Origin: Fen-1254 sp963769605
GTDB lineage: Bacteria; Bacteroidota; Ignavibacteria; UBA10030
NCBI GenBank assembly: GCA_963769605.1
Contig: CAVYML010000003.1
Coordinates: forward strand, 682,001-746,000
Direction: 5' to 3'
DNA: 64,000 bases
The translations under genes and the position numbers were made by a program. This document shows, in pieces, positions 1 through 8,123 of the stretch (position 1 is its first letter; each line of letters starts with the position of its first letter). Below the pieces are notes generated by a model. That model saw only the letters and a list, made by a program, of their open reading frames with translations. It was not told the DNA's origin and did not search any database.

Positions 1-163
1 ATCAAATAAATTTTTAAATTGTAATTAAATCGGGGCGTAGCGTAGCCTGGCTAGCGCGTGGCGCCTGGGGCGCCAAGGTCGGGAGCAGCCCAAAAAAGTT
101 CTTTGATCAAATAAATTTTTAAATTGTAATTAAATCGGGGCGTAGCGTAGCCTGGCTAGCGCG
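1..163. repeat. 58-bp direct duplication reaching into a tRNA-Pro gene
   Basis: Positions 1-58 and 106-163 are identical: an AT-rich leader of 30 bases followed by the first 28 bases of a tRNA-Pro gene. After the shared part the first copy (31 to about 91) runs into an altered anticodon arm (TGGCG-CCTGGGG-CGCCA) and loses its T arm and 3' acceptor strand, while the second continues as an intact tRNA. The first copy is therefore a 3'-truncated tRNA-Pro relic with its promoter region also duplicated. The window starts inside this structure, so further copies may lie upstream. Confidence 0.85.
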
Positions 164-210
164 CTTGGTTCGGGACCAAGAGGTCGGGAGTTCAAATCTC
201 CCCGCCCCGA
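136..210 (+). tRNA. tRNA-Pro (anticodon CGG)
   Basis: The acceptor strands CGGGGCG (136-142) and CGCCCCG (203-209) pair perfectly, with discriminator A at 210. The anticodon stem CTTGG/CCAAG closes a seven-base loop TTCGGGA, giving anticodon CGG, which reads CCG proline codons. The T arm has the usual GTTCAAATC loop. CCA is not encoded. It is the only complete member among four tRNA-Pro-like sequences in the first 600 bases. Confidence 0.93.
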
Positions 211-237
211 CAATGATAACTGATGGACAAAAAGATA

Positions 238-296
238 TAGCGCAGCGCGTGGCGCCTGGTGCGCCAAGGTCGGGAGTTCAAATCTCCCCGCCCCGA
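238..296 (+). pseudogene. 5'-truncated tRNA-Pro fragment
   Basis: This stretch carries a partial D arm, an anticodon arm TGGCG-CCTGGTG-CGCCA nearly identical to the relic at 31-91, and a T arm and 3' acceptor strand identical to the intact tRNA-Pro. It has no matching 5' acceptor strand, so it cannot fold as a full tRNA. It ends four bases before the start codon of the GIY-YIG gene. Confidence 0.75.
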
Positions 297-299
297 CAA

Positions 300-545
300 A
301 TGTTTTATGTGTATGTACTATGGAGTGAGGCGTTACATCGCTATTATGTCGGTTCGACAGCTGATGTGAGCAATCGTTTGCGTGAACACAATAGTGGTGA
401 GTCGGCGTCGACAAGAAACGGGATTCCGTGGATAGTGATTTATCATGAAGAATTTCGCACGCGATCCGATGCGATGAAAAAAGAAAAACAAATCAAGGCC
501 CGCGGGATAAAGCGCTATCTTGTGGAGCAAAAGGGCAGAGATTAG
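300..545 (+). CDS. GIY-YIG family endonuclease (small, YhbQ/UPF0213-like)
   Basis: This 81-residue protein is a single GIY-YIG domain. The hallmark pair appears as FYVYVL at residues 2-7 and YYVGST near residue 18, followed by RLREHNSG and the C-terminal MKKEKQIKARG segment with the conserved Lys-Glu pair of the small stand-alone family. The family are DNA endonucleases or structural relatives; the substrate here is unknown. I chose the ATG at 300 because the domain begins there and an upstream in-frame extension would only translate tRNA sequence. The gene fits exactly between two tRNA-Pro 3' fragments (238-296 and 543-595), which suggests it moves or recombines with tRNA ends. That is inference. 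Confidence 0.85.
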   Translation: MFYVYVLWSEALHRYYVGSTADVSNRLREHNSGESASTRNGIPWIVIYHEEFRTRSDAMKKEKQIKARGIKRYLVEQKGRD

Positions 546-595
546 CGCAAGGCGCCTTAGTCGACAAGGTCGGGAAATTAAATCTCCCTGCTGAC
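543..595 (+). pseudogene. degraded tRNA-Pro 3' fragment
   Basis: The sequence starting at the stop codon of the GIY-YIG gene resembles the fragment at 238-296: TAGCGCA, GGCGCC, CAAGGTCGGGA and AAATCTCCC occur in the same order, with several substitutions. It is too decayed to fold as a tRNA. Its position makes it the right-hand flank of the nuclease gene. Confidence 0.6.
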
Positions 596-618
596 ATCCT
601 TCAAAAGAAAACAAATCT

Positions 619-1926
619 ATGCCATCCCATATCGTCGCTATCATAGGCCGCCCTAATGTCGGCAAATCGACATTATTCAATCGTATACTCGGTATGCGCG
701 ATGCTATCGTTTTCGATACGCCGGGCGTGACCCGCGATCGGCTGTATGCGGAAACCGAATGGGCGGGGAAACAATTTACCATCATCGACACCGGCGGATA
801 TGTACCGAAATCAGAAGATGTCTTTGAAAAAGCCATCCGGGAACAGGCGGAAATCGCTATTGAAGAAGCGGATTCCATCGTTTTTGTCGTCGACGCTCTC
901 GAAGGAGTGACGCCGCTCGATAAAGAAATCGCCAATATCCTTCGCCAATCGAATAAACCGATTCATCTCATCGTCAACAAGATCGATTCCGAGCAGCGGG
1001 AAAATCTAACGGCGGAATTTTACAGTCTCGGACTCGGCGAACCGATAAGTCTTGCAGCGTTGGGCGGCAGAAGGATCGGCGATTTTCTCGATCTCATAAC
1101 AAAGAAAATCAGACGTGCAGGACGCCCGGCAAAGGAAAGTCGTCTCCGGCTTGCTGTGATCGGGAAACCGAATGTAGGGAAATCTTCCCTTGTGAACGCG
1201 CTCCTTGGAAAACAGCGTCAGGTTGTGACCGATATTCCGGGTACGACGCGTGATGCCGTCGATTCTATTTTTCAGTACCTGGATCAGGAAATTGTGCTTG
1301 TCGATACGGCGGGTCTTCGCAAGCGGAGCAAGATCGAAGAGAGTGTGGAATTCTACAGCACGCTGCGAACACTTCGAGCCATCGACCGAAGCGATGTAGC
1401 CGTTATCTTGTTCGACGCGAATCAGGGGGTCGACAAGCAGGATTTACAGATTATCGATGCAACGATACAAAAACACCGTTCCACTCTTATCGCAGTGAAT
1501 AAATGGGACCTTATCGAAAAGGAAACAAATACAGCGCGGAAGCTTGAGCTGATCATTCAGGAAAAACTTGGAGAACATAAATATCTTCCCGTTGTGTTCA
1601 TATCTGCGCTGACCAAACAACGCATCCTGAAAGTTGTCGATGTTGCACTGGCGGTCAACGAACAGCAGCACCGCCGCATCTCAACAAGCGCGTTGAACAA
1701 AAAGATTATGGCGGATATCGAACACTATCCGCCGAAGTCGTCGTCCCCGAAAGAGATCAAGATGAAATATGCAACACAGATCAAGACGAATCCTCCGATG
1801 TTTGCATTTTTCTGCAACGAACCGAAACTTGTTCAGGAAAGTTACCGGCGGTATCTGGAAAACAGACTCCGCGAACATTTTGGTTTCGCCGGTGTTCCGC
1901 TCGGTATTGTCTTCAATAAAAAATGA
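619..1926 (+). CDS. der: GTPase Der (EngA), 50S ribosome assembly
   Basis: This 435-residue protein has the family's typical length and its diagnostic two tandem GTPase domains. The first has GRPNVGKST (residues 11-19), DTPGVTRD and NKID; the second has GKPNVGKSS near residue 182, DTAGLRKR and NKWD. A C-terminal KH-like domain of about 90 residues ends the protein. Der binds the 50S subunit and is needed for its late maturation in the cytoplasm. The gene is followed by a strong hairpin and then upp. No operon partner is apparent upstream, where only the GIY-YIG/tRNA repeats lie. Confidence 0.97.
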   Translation: MPSHIVAIIGRPNVGKSTLFNRILGMRDAIVFDTPGVTRDRLYAETEWAGKQFTIIDTGGYVPKSEDVFEKAIREQAEIAIEEADSIVFVVDALEGVTPLDKEIANILRQSNKPIHLIVNKIDSEQRENLTAEFYSLGLGEPISLAALGGRRIGDFLDLITKKIRRAGRPAKESRLRLAVIGKPNVGKSSLVNALLGKQRQVVTDIPGTTRDAVDSIFQYLDQEIVLVDTAGLRKRSKIEESVEFYSTLRTLRAIDRSDVAVILFDANQGVDKQDLQIIDATIQKHRSTLIAVNKWDLIEKETNTARKLELIIQEKLGEHKYLPVVFISALTKQRILKVVDVALAVNEQQHRRISTSALNKKIMADIEHYPPKSSSPKEIKMKYATQIKTNPPMFAFFCNEPKLVQESYRRYLENRLREHFGFAGVPLGIVFNKK

Positions 1927-1934
1927 GCATAAGG

Positions 1935-1961
1935 ACCTTCCGAAGGTCACCTTCGGAAGGT
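1935..1961. terminator. perfect inverted repeat after der
   Basis: ACCTTCCGAAGGT and ACCTTCGGAAGGT form a 13-bp perfect inverted repeat around a single base, and each arm is itself nearly palindromic. It begins 8 bases after the der stop. There is no U-run, so it is a hairpin of the dispersed ACCTTnCGAAGGT type rather than a classic intrinsic terminator. A related copy sits at 60145-60180. Confidence 0.55.
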
Positions 1962-2059
1962 GGTGTCATTCGAATTATGACAATCATGAAAGGCCAATTA
2001 TTCCGTAATAGACTGAGAAGTCCCAAAGTAAAGTCCTCAATCGGAAAGGCAACGGCGCC

Positions 2060-2686
2060 GTGAAAAACCTCATAATCATCGATCATCCATTAATCAAACG
2101 CGATTTGACGATTCTGCGGAATAAAAAAACACCGGATCATTTGTTCCGGGCTGTTTTAAATCGCACAGCGCGGCTCATGGCTTATGAAGTGTTGCGTGAA
2201 TTGAAGATGGAAAAAATTAATGTCCTGACGCCGCTGGAAAAAACCGGCGGGTATATTCTCAAGCAGCCGATCGTTCTTATTCCTATTTTACGTGCCGGTC
2301 TGGGCCTGCTCAACGGATTTATGGAAGTGATACCCGAAGCACGAGTGGGACATATTGGCCTCTATCGGAACGAGACGACGCTTCAGCCGATCGATTATTA
2401 TTTTAAAGTGCCGAAAAATATCAGCAATGCGCTGGTCTTTATTCTCGATCCGATGCTTGCAACGGGAGGGAGCGCTGCTGCTGCGACTTTTTATTTGAAA
2501 GAGAGCGGCGCACATGAGATCCGGTTTGTCAGTCTTGTTGCCGCGCCGGAAGGCGTGAAATTAATGCACAAGGCTCATCCGGACATTCGCATATATACTT
2601 GTTCGCTGGATCGAGAGTTGAATGCCCGCGGATATATACTTCCCGGACTCGGCGATGCCGGTGATAGAATATTCGGGACTGAATAG
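2060..2686 (+). CDS. upp: uracil phosphoribosyltransferase
   Basis: The enzyme converts uracil and PRPP to UMP in pyrimidine salvage. At 208 residues it has the family length. The PRPP-binding loop is visible as LDPMLATGGSA near residue 129, the PILRAGLG motif lies near residue 75, and the C-terminal PGLGDAGDRIFGTE block that recognises uracil is intact. The start used is GTG at 2060, because the N-terminus then begins at the conserved LIIIDHPLI strand. The next gene starts two bases after the stop, so the two are probably cotranscribed. Confidence 0.96.
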   Translation: MKNLIIIDHPLIKRDLTILRNKKTPDHLFRAVLNRTARLMAYEVLRELKMEKINVLTPLEKTGGYILKQPIVLIPILRAGLGLLNGFMEVIPEARVGHIGLYRNETTLQPIDYYFKVPKNISNALVFILDPMLATGGSAAAATFYLKESGAHEIRFVSLVAAPEGVKLMHKAHPDIRIYTCSLDRELNARGYILPGLGDAGDRIFGTE

Positions 2687-2688
2687 AC

Positions 2689-3711
2689 ATGCAGAGGTTA
2701 TTCTTTTCGGTCTTCATTCTTCATTTTGCAATCTCAGTTGTTTGGGCACAGTCATCCCGATGGCAGCTCGAACCGCAACTGCAAAAAGGCATCTCCGCCG
2801 GAGTCGATTTAATTCTCAAGCAAGAATATTCGAAAGCGGATTCACTTTTTTCCGAACTCTGCCGCGAATATCCGGATCATCCTTCCGGATATCTTTATCG
2901 CGTTGCAGTGCTGCAAGCACGCTCAATTGATTTTTCCGTACCGGTCGAGCGGGAAATATTCGATTCGCTGCTTGTAATTGGAAGATCTGCAGCGGAAAAA
3001 ATGCAATCTCCATGGAAAGAATACTATCTTGGCACAGCAGATGGTTGTGATGCGTACGAACGCGCCGAGCGGGGCGCATGGCTTGCAGCAGTTCGCTACG
3101 GGTCTTCCAGCGCCTCAAAGTTCGAAGAAGTCATTGAACAGGATTCGTCGTTTTACGATGCATACGTCGGCGTCGGAACTTATTATTACTGGCGAAGCCG
3201 AAAAACGGAATTTCTTCATTGGATTCCTTTTATGCATGACAGCCGTGCGGAGGGAATTCGGCTGTTGGAAATCGCAGCAGAAAGAGCGGATGAAAACCGA
3301 TATGCGGCAATCAGCGCCCTTATTTCCATCGAATTGGATGCGAAAAATTACGAACAGGTTGAATACTGGTCCAAAGCAGCTTTGAAACATTATCCGGATA
3401 CGAGGGTTTTTTTGTGGGGACTTGCAACTGCCTATGACCGCTCGAAGCGGTATCAGGAAGCCATTCCCGCCTATCGGACTCTTTTAGAAAACCTTATCCT
3501 GGCTCAAGAACCGCATCCGTACGACGAAATCGTCTGCCGGCTGAATCTTTCAAAATCACAATTGGCCACCGCCGATACGGCAGGAGTCCGCGGGCATTTG
3601 CAGAAAATACTTTCTTATGAGTCTGTGCAATTTCCGGAAGCGCTTCAAAAACGGGCTGAGGCGAAATTTCAAAATGCCCGGCAAATCCTGAATTCTCTGG
3701 GGAAAAAATAA
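2689..3711 (+). CDS. secreted or periplasmic TPR-like protein, unknown function
   Basis: This 340-residue protein has a signal peptide (FFSVFILHFAISVVWA, cleavage probably after Ala about 20) and then helical repeats of TPR character, for example residues 40-75 and 220-270 where AYDRSKRYQEAIPAYRTLL is a clear repeat. It starts two bases after upp. TPR proteins act as protein-interaction scaffolds; nothing here shows the partner. The start codon is ATG at 2689. Function is not assigned. Confidence 0.75.
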   Translation: MQRLFFSVFILHFAISVVWAQSSRWQLEPQLQKGISAGVDLILKQEYSKADSLFSELCREYPDHPSGYLYRVAVLQARSIDFSVPVEREIFDSLLVIGRSAAEKMQSPWKEYYLGTADGCDAYERAERGAWLAAVRYGSSSASKFEEVIEQDSSFYDAYVGVGTYYYWRSRKTEFLHWIPFMHDSRAEGIRLLEIAAERADENRYAAISALISIELDAKNYEQVEYWSKAALKHYPDTRVFLWGLATAYDRSKRYQEAIPAYRTLLENLILAQEPHPYDEIVCRLNLSKSQLATADTAGVRGHLQKILSYESVQFPEALQKRAEAKFQNARQILNSLGKK

Positions 3712-3734
3712 CTTTCCGCAATTCTTCTCTCCGC

Positions 3735-3824
3735 TTGACATTCGGCAGGGAATCTCTATATTATTTTAGGACTGTAGTCCCGGAAACATCCGACATTGTT
3801 TTTCGGGATGACCGCGGGGATGTT
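3735..3824 (+). promoter_or_regulatory. sigma70-like promoter and dispersed hairpin repeat ahead of rel
   Basis: TTGACA at 3735-3740 is followed after 16 bases by TATATT (3757-3762), or after 18 bases by TATTAT, a good housekeeping promoter for the rel gene at 3901. Just downstream (about 3773-3824) is a copy of the repeat family GTAGTCCCG...TTTTCGGGATGACCGCGG, also seen at 35451-35531 and, in altered form, at 44746-44775. The repeat would lie in the 5' leader of the rel mRNA. Confidence 0.6.
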
Positions 3825-3900
3825 CAGTTTGAATCAAAGGCTGATTCATTACATCTTAAGCATATTCATTATGCGCGGAAATTTTTAATGACAGGTCACG

Positions 3901-6075
3901 ATGATCGATAGTCAATATCAAAAACGGCTCGATAATCTTCTAAGCGTATGCCGCAAAAACTTGCGTTCAGTCGACGAAGATCTCATCACGCGGGCTTTTA
4001 TGCTGAGCGTTGACGCGCACAAGCATGATTTGCGCGCTTCCGGAGAGCCGTACTTTCTTCATCCGTATGAAGTGGCTATGGTTGTTGCAAAAGAAATTCC
4101 ATTAGACGACGTTTCGGTTGCAAGCGCGCTGCTCCATGATGTGGTGGAAGATACGGAATTCGAGTTGAAGGATATTCGTGCGGAATTCGGCGACACGATT
4201 GCCGATATCGTCGATGGCGCGACAAAAATTACCGGACTTTTTGAGAGCCATGAAGTTACCCAGGCGGAAAGCTATCGAAAACTGCTGCTATCCATGGTCA
4301 ACGATGTCCGCGTTATGCTGGTCAAATTTGCCGACCGCCTTCATAATATGCGCACGCTGGAATACCTCCCGCCGGAAAAACAGCAGCGCCTTGCGAAGGA
4401 AACTCTGGATATTTATGCGCCGTTTGCCCACCGTTTCGGCCTTGCCAAAATAAAATGGGAGCTGGAAGATCTGGCGTTCAAGTACCTGCAGCGTGAAGAA
4501 TACGACAAAGTAGCGCGCCAAATCCGCTCAAAGCGGCGTGAACGCGAATCGTACATTAATAAATTCGTTCAGCCGATCAAAAAGAAAATGGCAGAGTCGG
4601 GCTATGTGTATGAAATCGCAGGCCGCCCGAAGCACATTTACAGCATCTATAACAAATTAAAGCGCCGGGGAAAACCCTTAGAAGAAATTTACGATCTCTT
4701 TGCTGTTCGCATTATCATCGATACGGCAGACAATAACGCATGCTATGGTGTTTACGGCATGGTGACCGAGGAGTACAAGCCTATTCCCGAACGGTTCAAA
4801 GATTATATTTCCGTCCCCAAACAGAACGGTTATCAATCGATTCATACGACCGTTGTCGGTCTGGAAGGACGTATGGTAGAAGTTCAGATTCGCACGAAAG
4901 CGATGCACGAAGTTGCGGAAAAAGGGGTCGCAGCGCATTGGATCTATAAAGAAAATAAATCGGTGCTCGATAAGGAACTGGAAAGCTGGATCAGCTGGGT
5001 GCGCGATCTCTTTGAGCAGAAAGATGCAGACACACCCAGAGAGTTGATGGAGAGTTTCAAGCTCAATTTATATCAAGATGAAATATATGTCTTCACTCCG
5101 AAAGGCGAATTGAAAAATCTTCCGCGCAACTCCACCCCCATCGATTTCGCTTTTGAAATTCACTCAAATGTTGGCTACCATTGTATAGGCTCGAAAGTGA
5201 ACGGTCGTATCGTTCCTCTCAACACACTTCTCCGCAGCGGCGATCAGATAGAAATCATCACATCCAAGAATCAAACTCCGAATCCCGATTGGGAGCAGTT
5301 CGTTGTTTCGCACAAAGCCAAAGCGCATATCAGGAAATATATAAGAGAAGAAATTTATAAACATGCGCAAGAAGGTCGCGAGTTGTGGGAAAAGAAGGTC
5401 AAGCGGCGGAAAGTGCATATCAACGACGATGAACTCGATAAGTTCGTTCACGTGCTAAAATTCAACGATGTTCAGGATTTCTTTTTGGCTATCGCCGATC
5501 AAAAAGCGGAACCGGATACGATCATCGAGCAGTATGTGCTCAGGTCCAAACCTTCCACCGGCGAACAGGCTGTCGAAGATACCTCTCTGTTCAACCGGTT
5601 TGTCAGTACAGCGCGTGAATTGACGAGCGGAATTTCGATACGGGGCGAGAACGAAGGTTTTATGTACCAGCATGCAAAATGCTGCAATCCGATACCCGGC
5701 GATGAGATTACCGGATTTGTCACGACCGGCGAAGGCATTAAGATTCATCGGAAGGACTGTAAGAACATACTTACATTACGTCTTGCGGAAAGCGCCCGCA
5801 TTGTAGAAGTGGCATGGCCGTCTTCAAACGGCGCGGATTTTGTTGTCGGAATCCATATTGCCGGCGAGGATCGCCCCGGCCTTCTCAACGACATTACGCA
5901 CGCTATTTCCACGTACCAGAATACGAATATCCGAAGCGTCAATATGGATTCGAAGGGCATCGTTTTCGACGGCAAAGTGATTCTCTACGTCAAAGATACC
6001 GGACATCTTGCACGGGTGATCGAGAAGATTAAAAAAATCCCGAATATCCTTTCGGTAGAACGTCTTGTTGGATAA
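3901..6075 (+). CDS. rel: bifunctional (p)ppGpp synthetase/hydrolase, RelA/SpoT (Rel)
   Basis: This 724-residue protein has all domains of a long Rel protein. An HD hydrolase domain comes first, with HD at residues 79-80 in the motif ALLHDVVEDT. The synthetase domain includes KHIYSIYNKLKRRG and DLFAVRIII, the TGS domain includes TPKGELKNLPRNSTPIDFAF, and the ACT domain ends the protein. The intact HD motif supports hydrolysis as well as synthesis, so this is probably the cell's single Rel rather than a synthetase-only RelA. It controls the stringent response. Translation of ruvX begins 7 bases after its stop. Confidence 0.96.
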   Translation: MIDSQYQKRLDNLLSVCRKNLRSVDEDLITRAFMLSVDAHKHDLRASGEPYFLHPYEVAMVVAKEIPLDDVSVASALLHDVVEDTEFELKDIRAEFGDTIADIVDGATKITGLFESHEVTQAESYRKLLLSMVNDVRVMLVKFADRLHNMRTLEYLPPEKQQRLAKETLDIYAPFAHRFGLAKIKWELEDLAFKYLQREEYDKVARQIRSKRRERESYINKFVQPIKKKMAESGYVYEIAGRPKHIYSIYNKLKRRGKPLEEIYDLFAVRIIIDTADNNACYGVYGMVTEEYKPIPERFKDYISVPKQNGYQSIHTTVVGLEGRMVEVQIRTKAMHEVAEKGVAAHWIYKENKSVLDKELESWISWVRDLFEQKDADTPRELMESFKLNLYQDEIYVFTPKGELKNLPRNSTPIDFAFEIHSNVGYHCIGSKVNGRIVPLNTLLRSGDQIEIITSKNQTPNPDWEQFVVSHKAKAHIRKYIREEIYKHAQEGRELWEKKVKRRKVHINDDELDKFVHVLKFNDVQDFFLAIADQKAEPDTIIEQYVLRSKPSTGEQAVEDTSLFNRFVSTARELTSGISIRGENEGFMYQHAKCCNPIPGDEITGFVTTGEGIKIHRKDCKNILTLRLAESARIVEVAWPSSNGADFVVGIHIAGEDRPGLLNDITHAISTYQNTNIRSVNMDSKGIVFDGKVILYVKDTGHLARVIEKIKKIPNILSVERLVG

Positions 6076-6082
6076 CACAGAA

Positions 6083-6523
6083 ATGAATACTCCCCAAAGG
6101 ATTATCGGAATCGATTATGGATCCAAACGCATCGGGCTTTCGATAAGCGATCCGCTCGGTATAATTGCCCGGCCTATCGATGCATTAGTCAACAACGATG
6201 CATTCTTTACCGCTCTAAAGACGATTGTCCAGCATGAGCAGGTAAAACTATTCGTTGTCGGTATGCCGCTTAATTTAAAAGGCCAGACTGCATTCAAAGC
6301 GGAAGAAGTACGCGATTTCATCGATCGGTTGAAGCGTGAAACCGGACTCGATATCGTGACGTGGGATGAGCGCTTTACCACGACCATAGCGCAGAAAACG
6401 CTTCGCGAAATGGGAACAAAAAAATCGGAACGTCAGAAAAAAGACGGGCGAATCGATTCAATGGCGGCGGCAATTCTTCTGCAGAGTTATTTAGACAGTA
6501 CAAAATATTCCCGCTCTTGCTGA
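6083..6523 (+). CDS. ruvX: putative pre-16S rRNA nuclease / Holliday-junction resolvase-like RuvX (YqgF)
   Basis: With the ATG at 6083 the protein is 146 residues and begins right before the RNase-H-fold strand GIDYGSKRIGLS, whose Asp is catalytic. The second acidic cluster is DERFTT (near residue 92) and the third is KKDGRIDSMAAAILL, the family's C-terminal DxxAA motif. A TTG at 6065 would add six residues and overlap rel; I prefer the ATG because it matches the family N-terminus. The family processes the 5' end of 16S rRNA. Its stop overlaps the mtgA start by one base. Confidence 0.92.
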   Translation: MNTPQRIIGIDYGSKRIGLSISDPLGIIARPIDALVNNDAFFTALKTIVQHEQVKLFVVGMPLNLKGQTAFKAEEVRDFIDRLKRETGLDIVTWDERFTTTIAQKTLREMGTKKSERQKKDGRIDSMAAAILLQSYLDSTKYSRSC

Positions 6524-7317
6524 TGATGGAACAATCGCTCAAACCGCAGGCGGTTCCGGAACAGACAGATCAAGAGCCGCCTCGGCTTATACCGACGCCG
6601 GGATTTTCTGACAAGGCCGCACATTGGCTATGGCAGCATAAGATCAGCTCGGCACTGCTGGCGCTGATGGTGATCTTTATTCTGCAGATTGTGACTCTTC
6701 CATACGGGGAAATAGATCGTATGAAAACTACAAACCCCGGCGAATCTGCTTTCATGCGGGAACATGCAGAACGGGCCCGAGAGCAAAAGATGCCTTTTCA
6801 TAAAATGCAGTACTGGATTCCCCTGAAAACAATTCCCGCAGATGCCGTTGACGCGGTTATACTCGCAGAAGACGGAACCTTCTGGTGGAATGAGGGATTC
6901 GATTGGTACGAATTCCGGGAATCGGTAGAAAAGAATTTTGAAGAAGGACGGGCGGCTCGCGGCGCGAGCACTATTACGCAGCAGCTCGTTAAAAATCTTT
7001 TTCTCTCCTCGTCCAAGAATCCGCTCCGAAAGCTGAAGGAATGGGCCCTGACGTGGTACATGGATCGAACGCTGAGCAAGAGCCGCATTATGGAAATTTA
7101 TCTGAACGTCATCGAATGGGGAAACGGAATTTACGGAATTGAAGCAGCATCGAGAATCTATTTCGGGAAAGGAGCATCGGAACTAAACAGGGAAGAATGC
7201 GCCCGACTTGCAGCGATTATTCCAAGTCCCCGTATGCATCGGGCCAATACCGATTCGAAGTATGTCCTGCGCCGTTCGCAAATTATCCTTGAGAGAATGT
7301 CGGCGCGCGGGTTATGA
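6523..7317 (+). CDS. mtgA: monofunctional peptidoglycan transglycosylase (GT51)
   Basis: The protein (about 264 residues) has one N-terminal transmembrane helix (ALLALMVIFILQIVTL) and a single GT51 domain without a transpeptidase domain. The catalytic Glu lies in AEDGTFW, and the family motifs GASTITQQLVKNLF, RKLKEW and EIYLNVIEWGNGIYGIEAAS follow. It polymerises lipid II into glycan chains at the outer face of the inner membrane. I chose the ATG at 6523, which overlaps the ruvX stop by one base; another ATG follows directly at 6526. The overlap suggests translational coupling with ruvX. Confidence 0.93.
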   Translation: MMEQSLKPQAVPEQTDQEPPRLIPTPGFSDKAAHWLWQHKISSALLALMVIFILQIVTLPYGEIDRMKTTNPGESAFMREHAERAREQKMPFHKMQYWIPLKTIPADAVDAVILAEDGTFWWNEGFDWYEFRESVEKNFEEGRAARGASTITQQLVKNLFLSSSKNPLRKLKEWALTWYMDRTLSKSRIMEIYLNVIEWGNGIYGIEAASRIYFGKGASELNREECARLAAIIPSPRMHRANTDSKYVLRRSQIILERMSARGL

Positions 7318-7334
7318 GATGAGGGAAGCGGAGT

Positions 7335-7988
7335 ATGAATTACAGAGATATTCAGGATCTGATCGATGAGGGAGAAGGATTTGCAATCGAACTGAAGCGG
7401 AAAGTTTCCAAACCGCAGAAAATTGCAAAGACCATGATTGCCTTTGCAAATACCAAAGGAGGCACCATACTCTTCGGCGTTGATGACGATCATACAATTG
7501 TCGGCGTGGAAAGTGAAAAGGAAGAGATGGAAATGATTCAAATCGCAGGGAGTTATTACTGCGATCCCCCGATCGAGCCGGTCATCGATATCGTTCCTTT
7601 TAAGAAAAAAGACGTCATTGCCATTACCATAGCAGAAAGCGACCGGAAGCCGCATGTGCTTTTCGTCGACGGCGACGATGAACCCAAAGACGGAACCAAT
7701 GTGTACATCCGGGTCGACGATAAAACCGTGGAGGCGAGCAAAGAGGTTGTAAAAATTCTTGAATCGGAAAATCCGGATGCCCCGCCGTTGCGCATTGCCC
7801 TGGGAGACAACGAACGCCGCCTGTTTGAATATCTTGATGTGCATCAAAGGATTACCGTCAAAGAATACGCCCGCGAGATCAACGTCTCACCCCGCAGAGC
7901 TTCCCGGTCTTTGATACAACTTGTTCGTGCCGGAGTCATGCGCATTCACACGAATGAAAAAGAAGAATATTATACGAGAGCTTTTTAA
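7335..7988 (+). CDS. AlbA_2 (Schlafen-like) domain protein with winged-helix C-terminus
   Basis: This 217-residue protein begins with an AlbA_2 domain: EGFAIELKRKVS, then KTMIAFANTKGGTILFGVDDD, the family's signature ending in G-G-x-hhh-G-h-D-D. The C-terminal 60 residues (RRLFEYLDVHQRITVKEYAREINVSPRRASRSLIQL) look like a winged helix. AlbA_2 proteins are nucleic-acid-binding, often ATP-related, and are frequent in transcription regulators and accessory regions. A good ribosome site (GGAAGCGGAG) precedes the ATG at 7335. It starts 17 bases after mtgA. The target is unknown. Confidence 0.8.
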   Translation: MNYRDIQDLIDEGEGFAIELKRKVSKPQKIAKTMIAFANTKGGTILFGVDDDHTIVGVESEKEEMEMIQIAGSYYCDPPIEPVIDIVPFKKKDVIAITIAESDRKPHVLFVDGDDEPKDGTNVYIRVDDKTVEASKEVVKILESENPDAPPLRIALGDNERRLFEYLDVHQRITVKEYAREINVSPRRASRSLIQLVRAGVMRIHTNEKEEYYTRAF

Positions 7989-7989
7989 G

Positions 7990-8105
7990 AAGGCAGAAGG
8001 CTGAAGGCTGAAGTATGGAGGATGAAGTATGAAGGATGAAATATGAAAGCTAAAATCTGAAGTATGAAATCTGAAGTATGAAAGATGAAATATGAAAGAT
8101 GAAAT
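7990..8105 (+). repeat. degenerate TGAAgTATGAAn tandem repeat
   Basis: About 115 bases consist of irregular units of 7-10 bases built on GAAgTATGAAa/ TCTGAAgTATGAAA, rich in purines on this strand. They fill the whole gap between the AlbA_2 gene and the four-helix-bundle gene. The repeats are in the transcribed leader of the next gene if it is read from the upstream promoter. Confidence 0.75.
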
Positions 8106-8123
8106 AATAATTGGGGGAAAAAT

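Noticed and set aside
333..935. 200-codon open frame on the minus strand over the GIY-YIG gene and der
   Set aside because: It is antisense to two recognised genes, shows no domain, and its composition is that of a complementary-strand shadow.
7990..8105. TGAAGTATGAA repeats considered as a CRISPR array
   Set aside because: Units are 7-10 bases, degenerate and spacerless.
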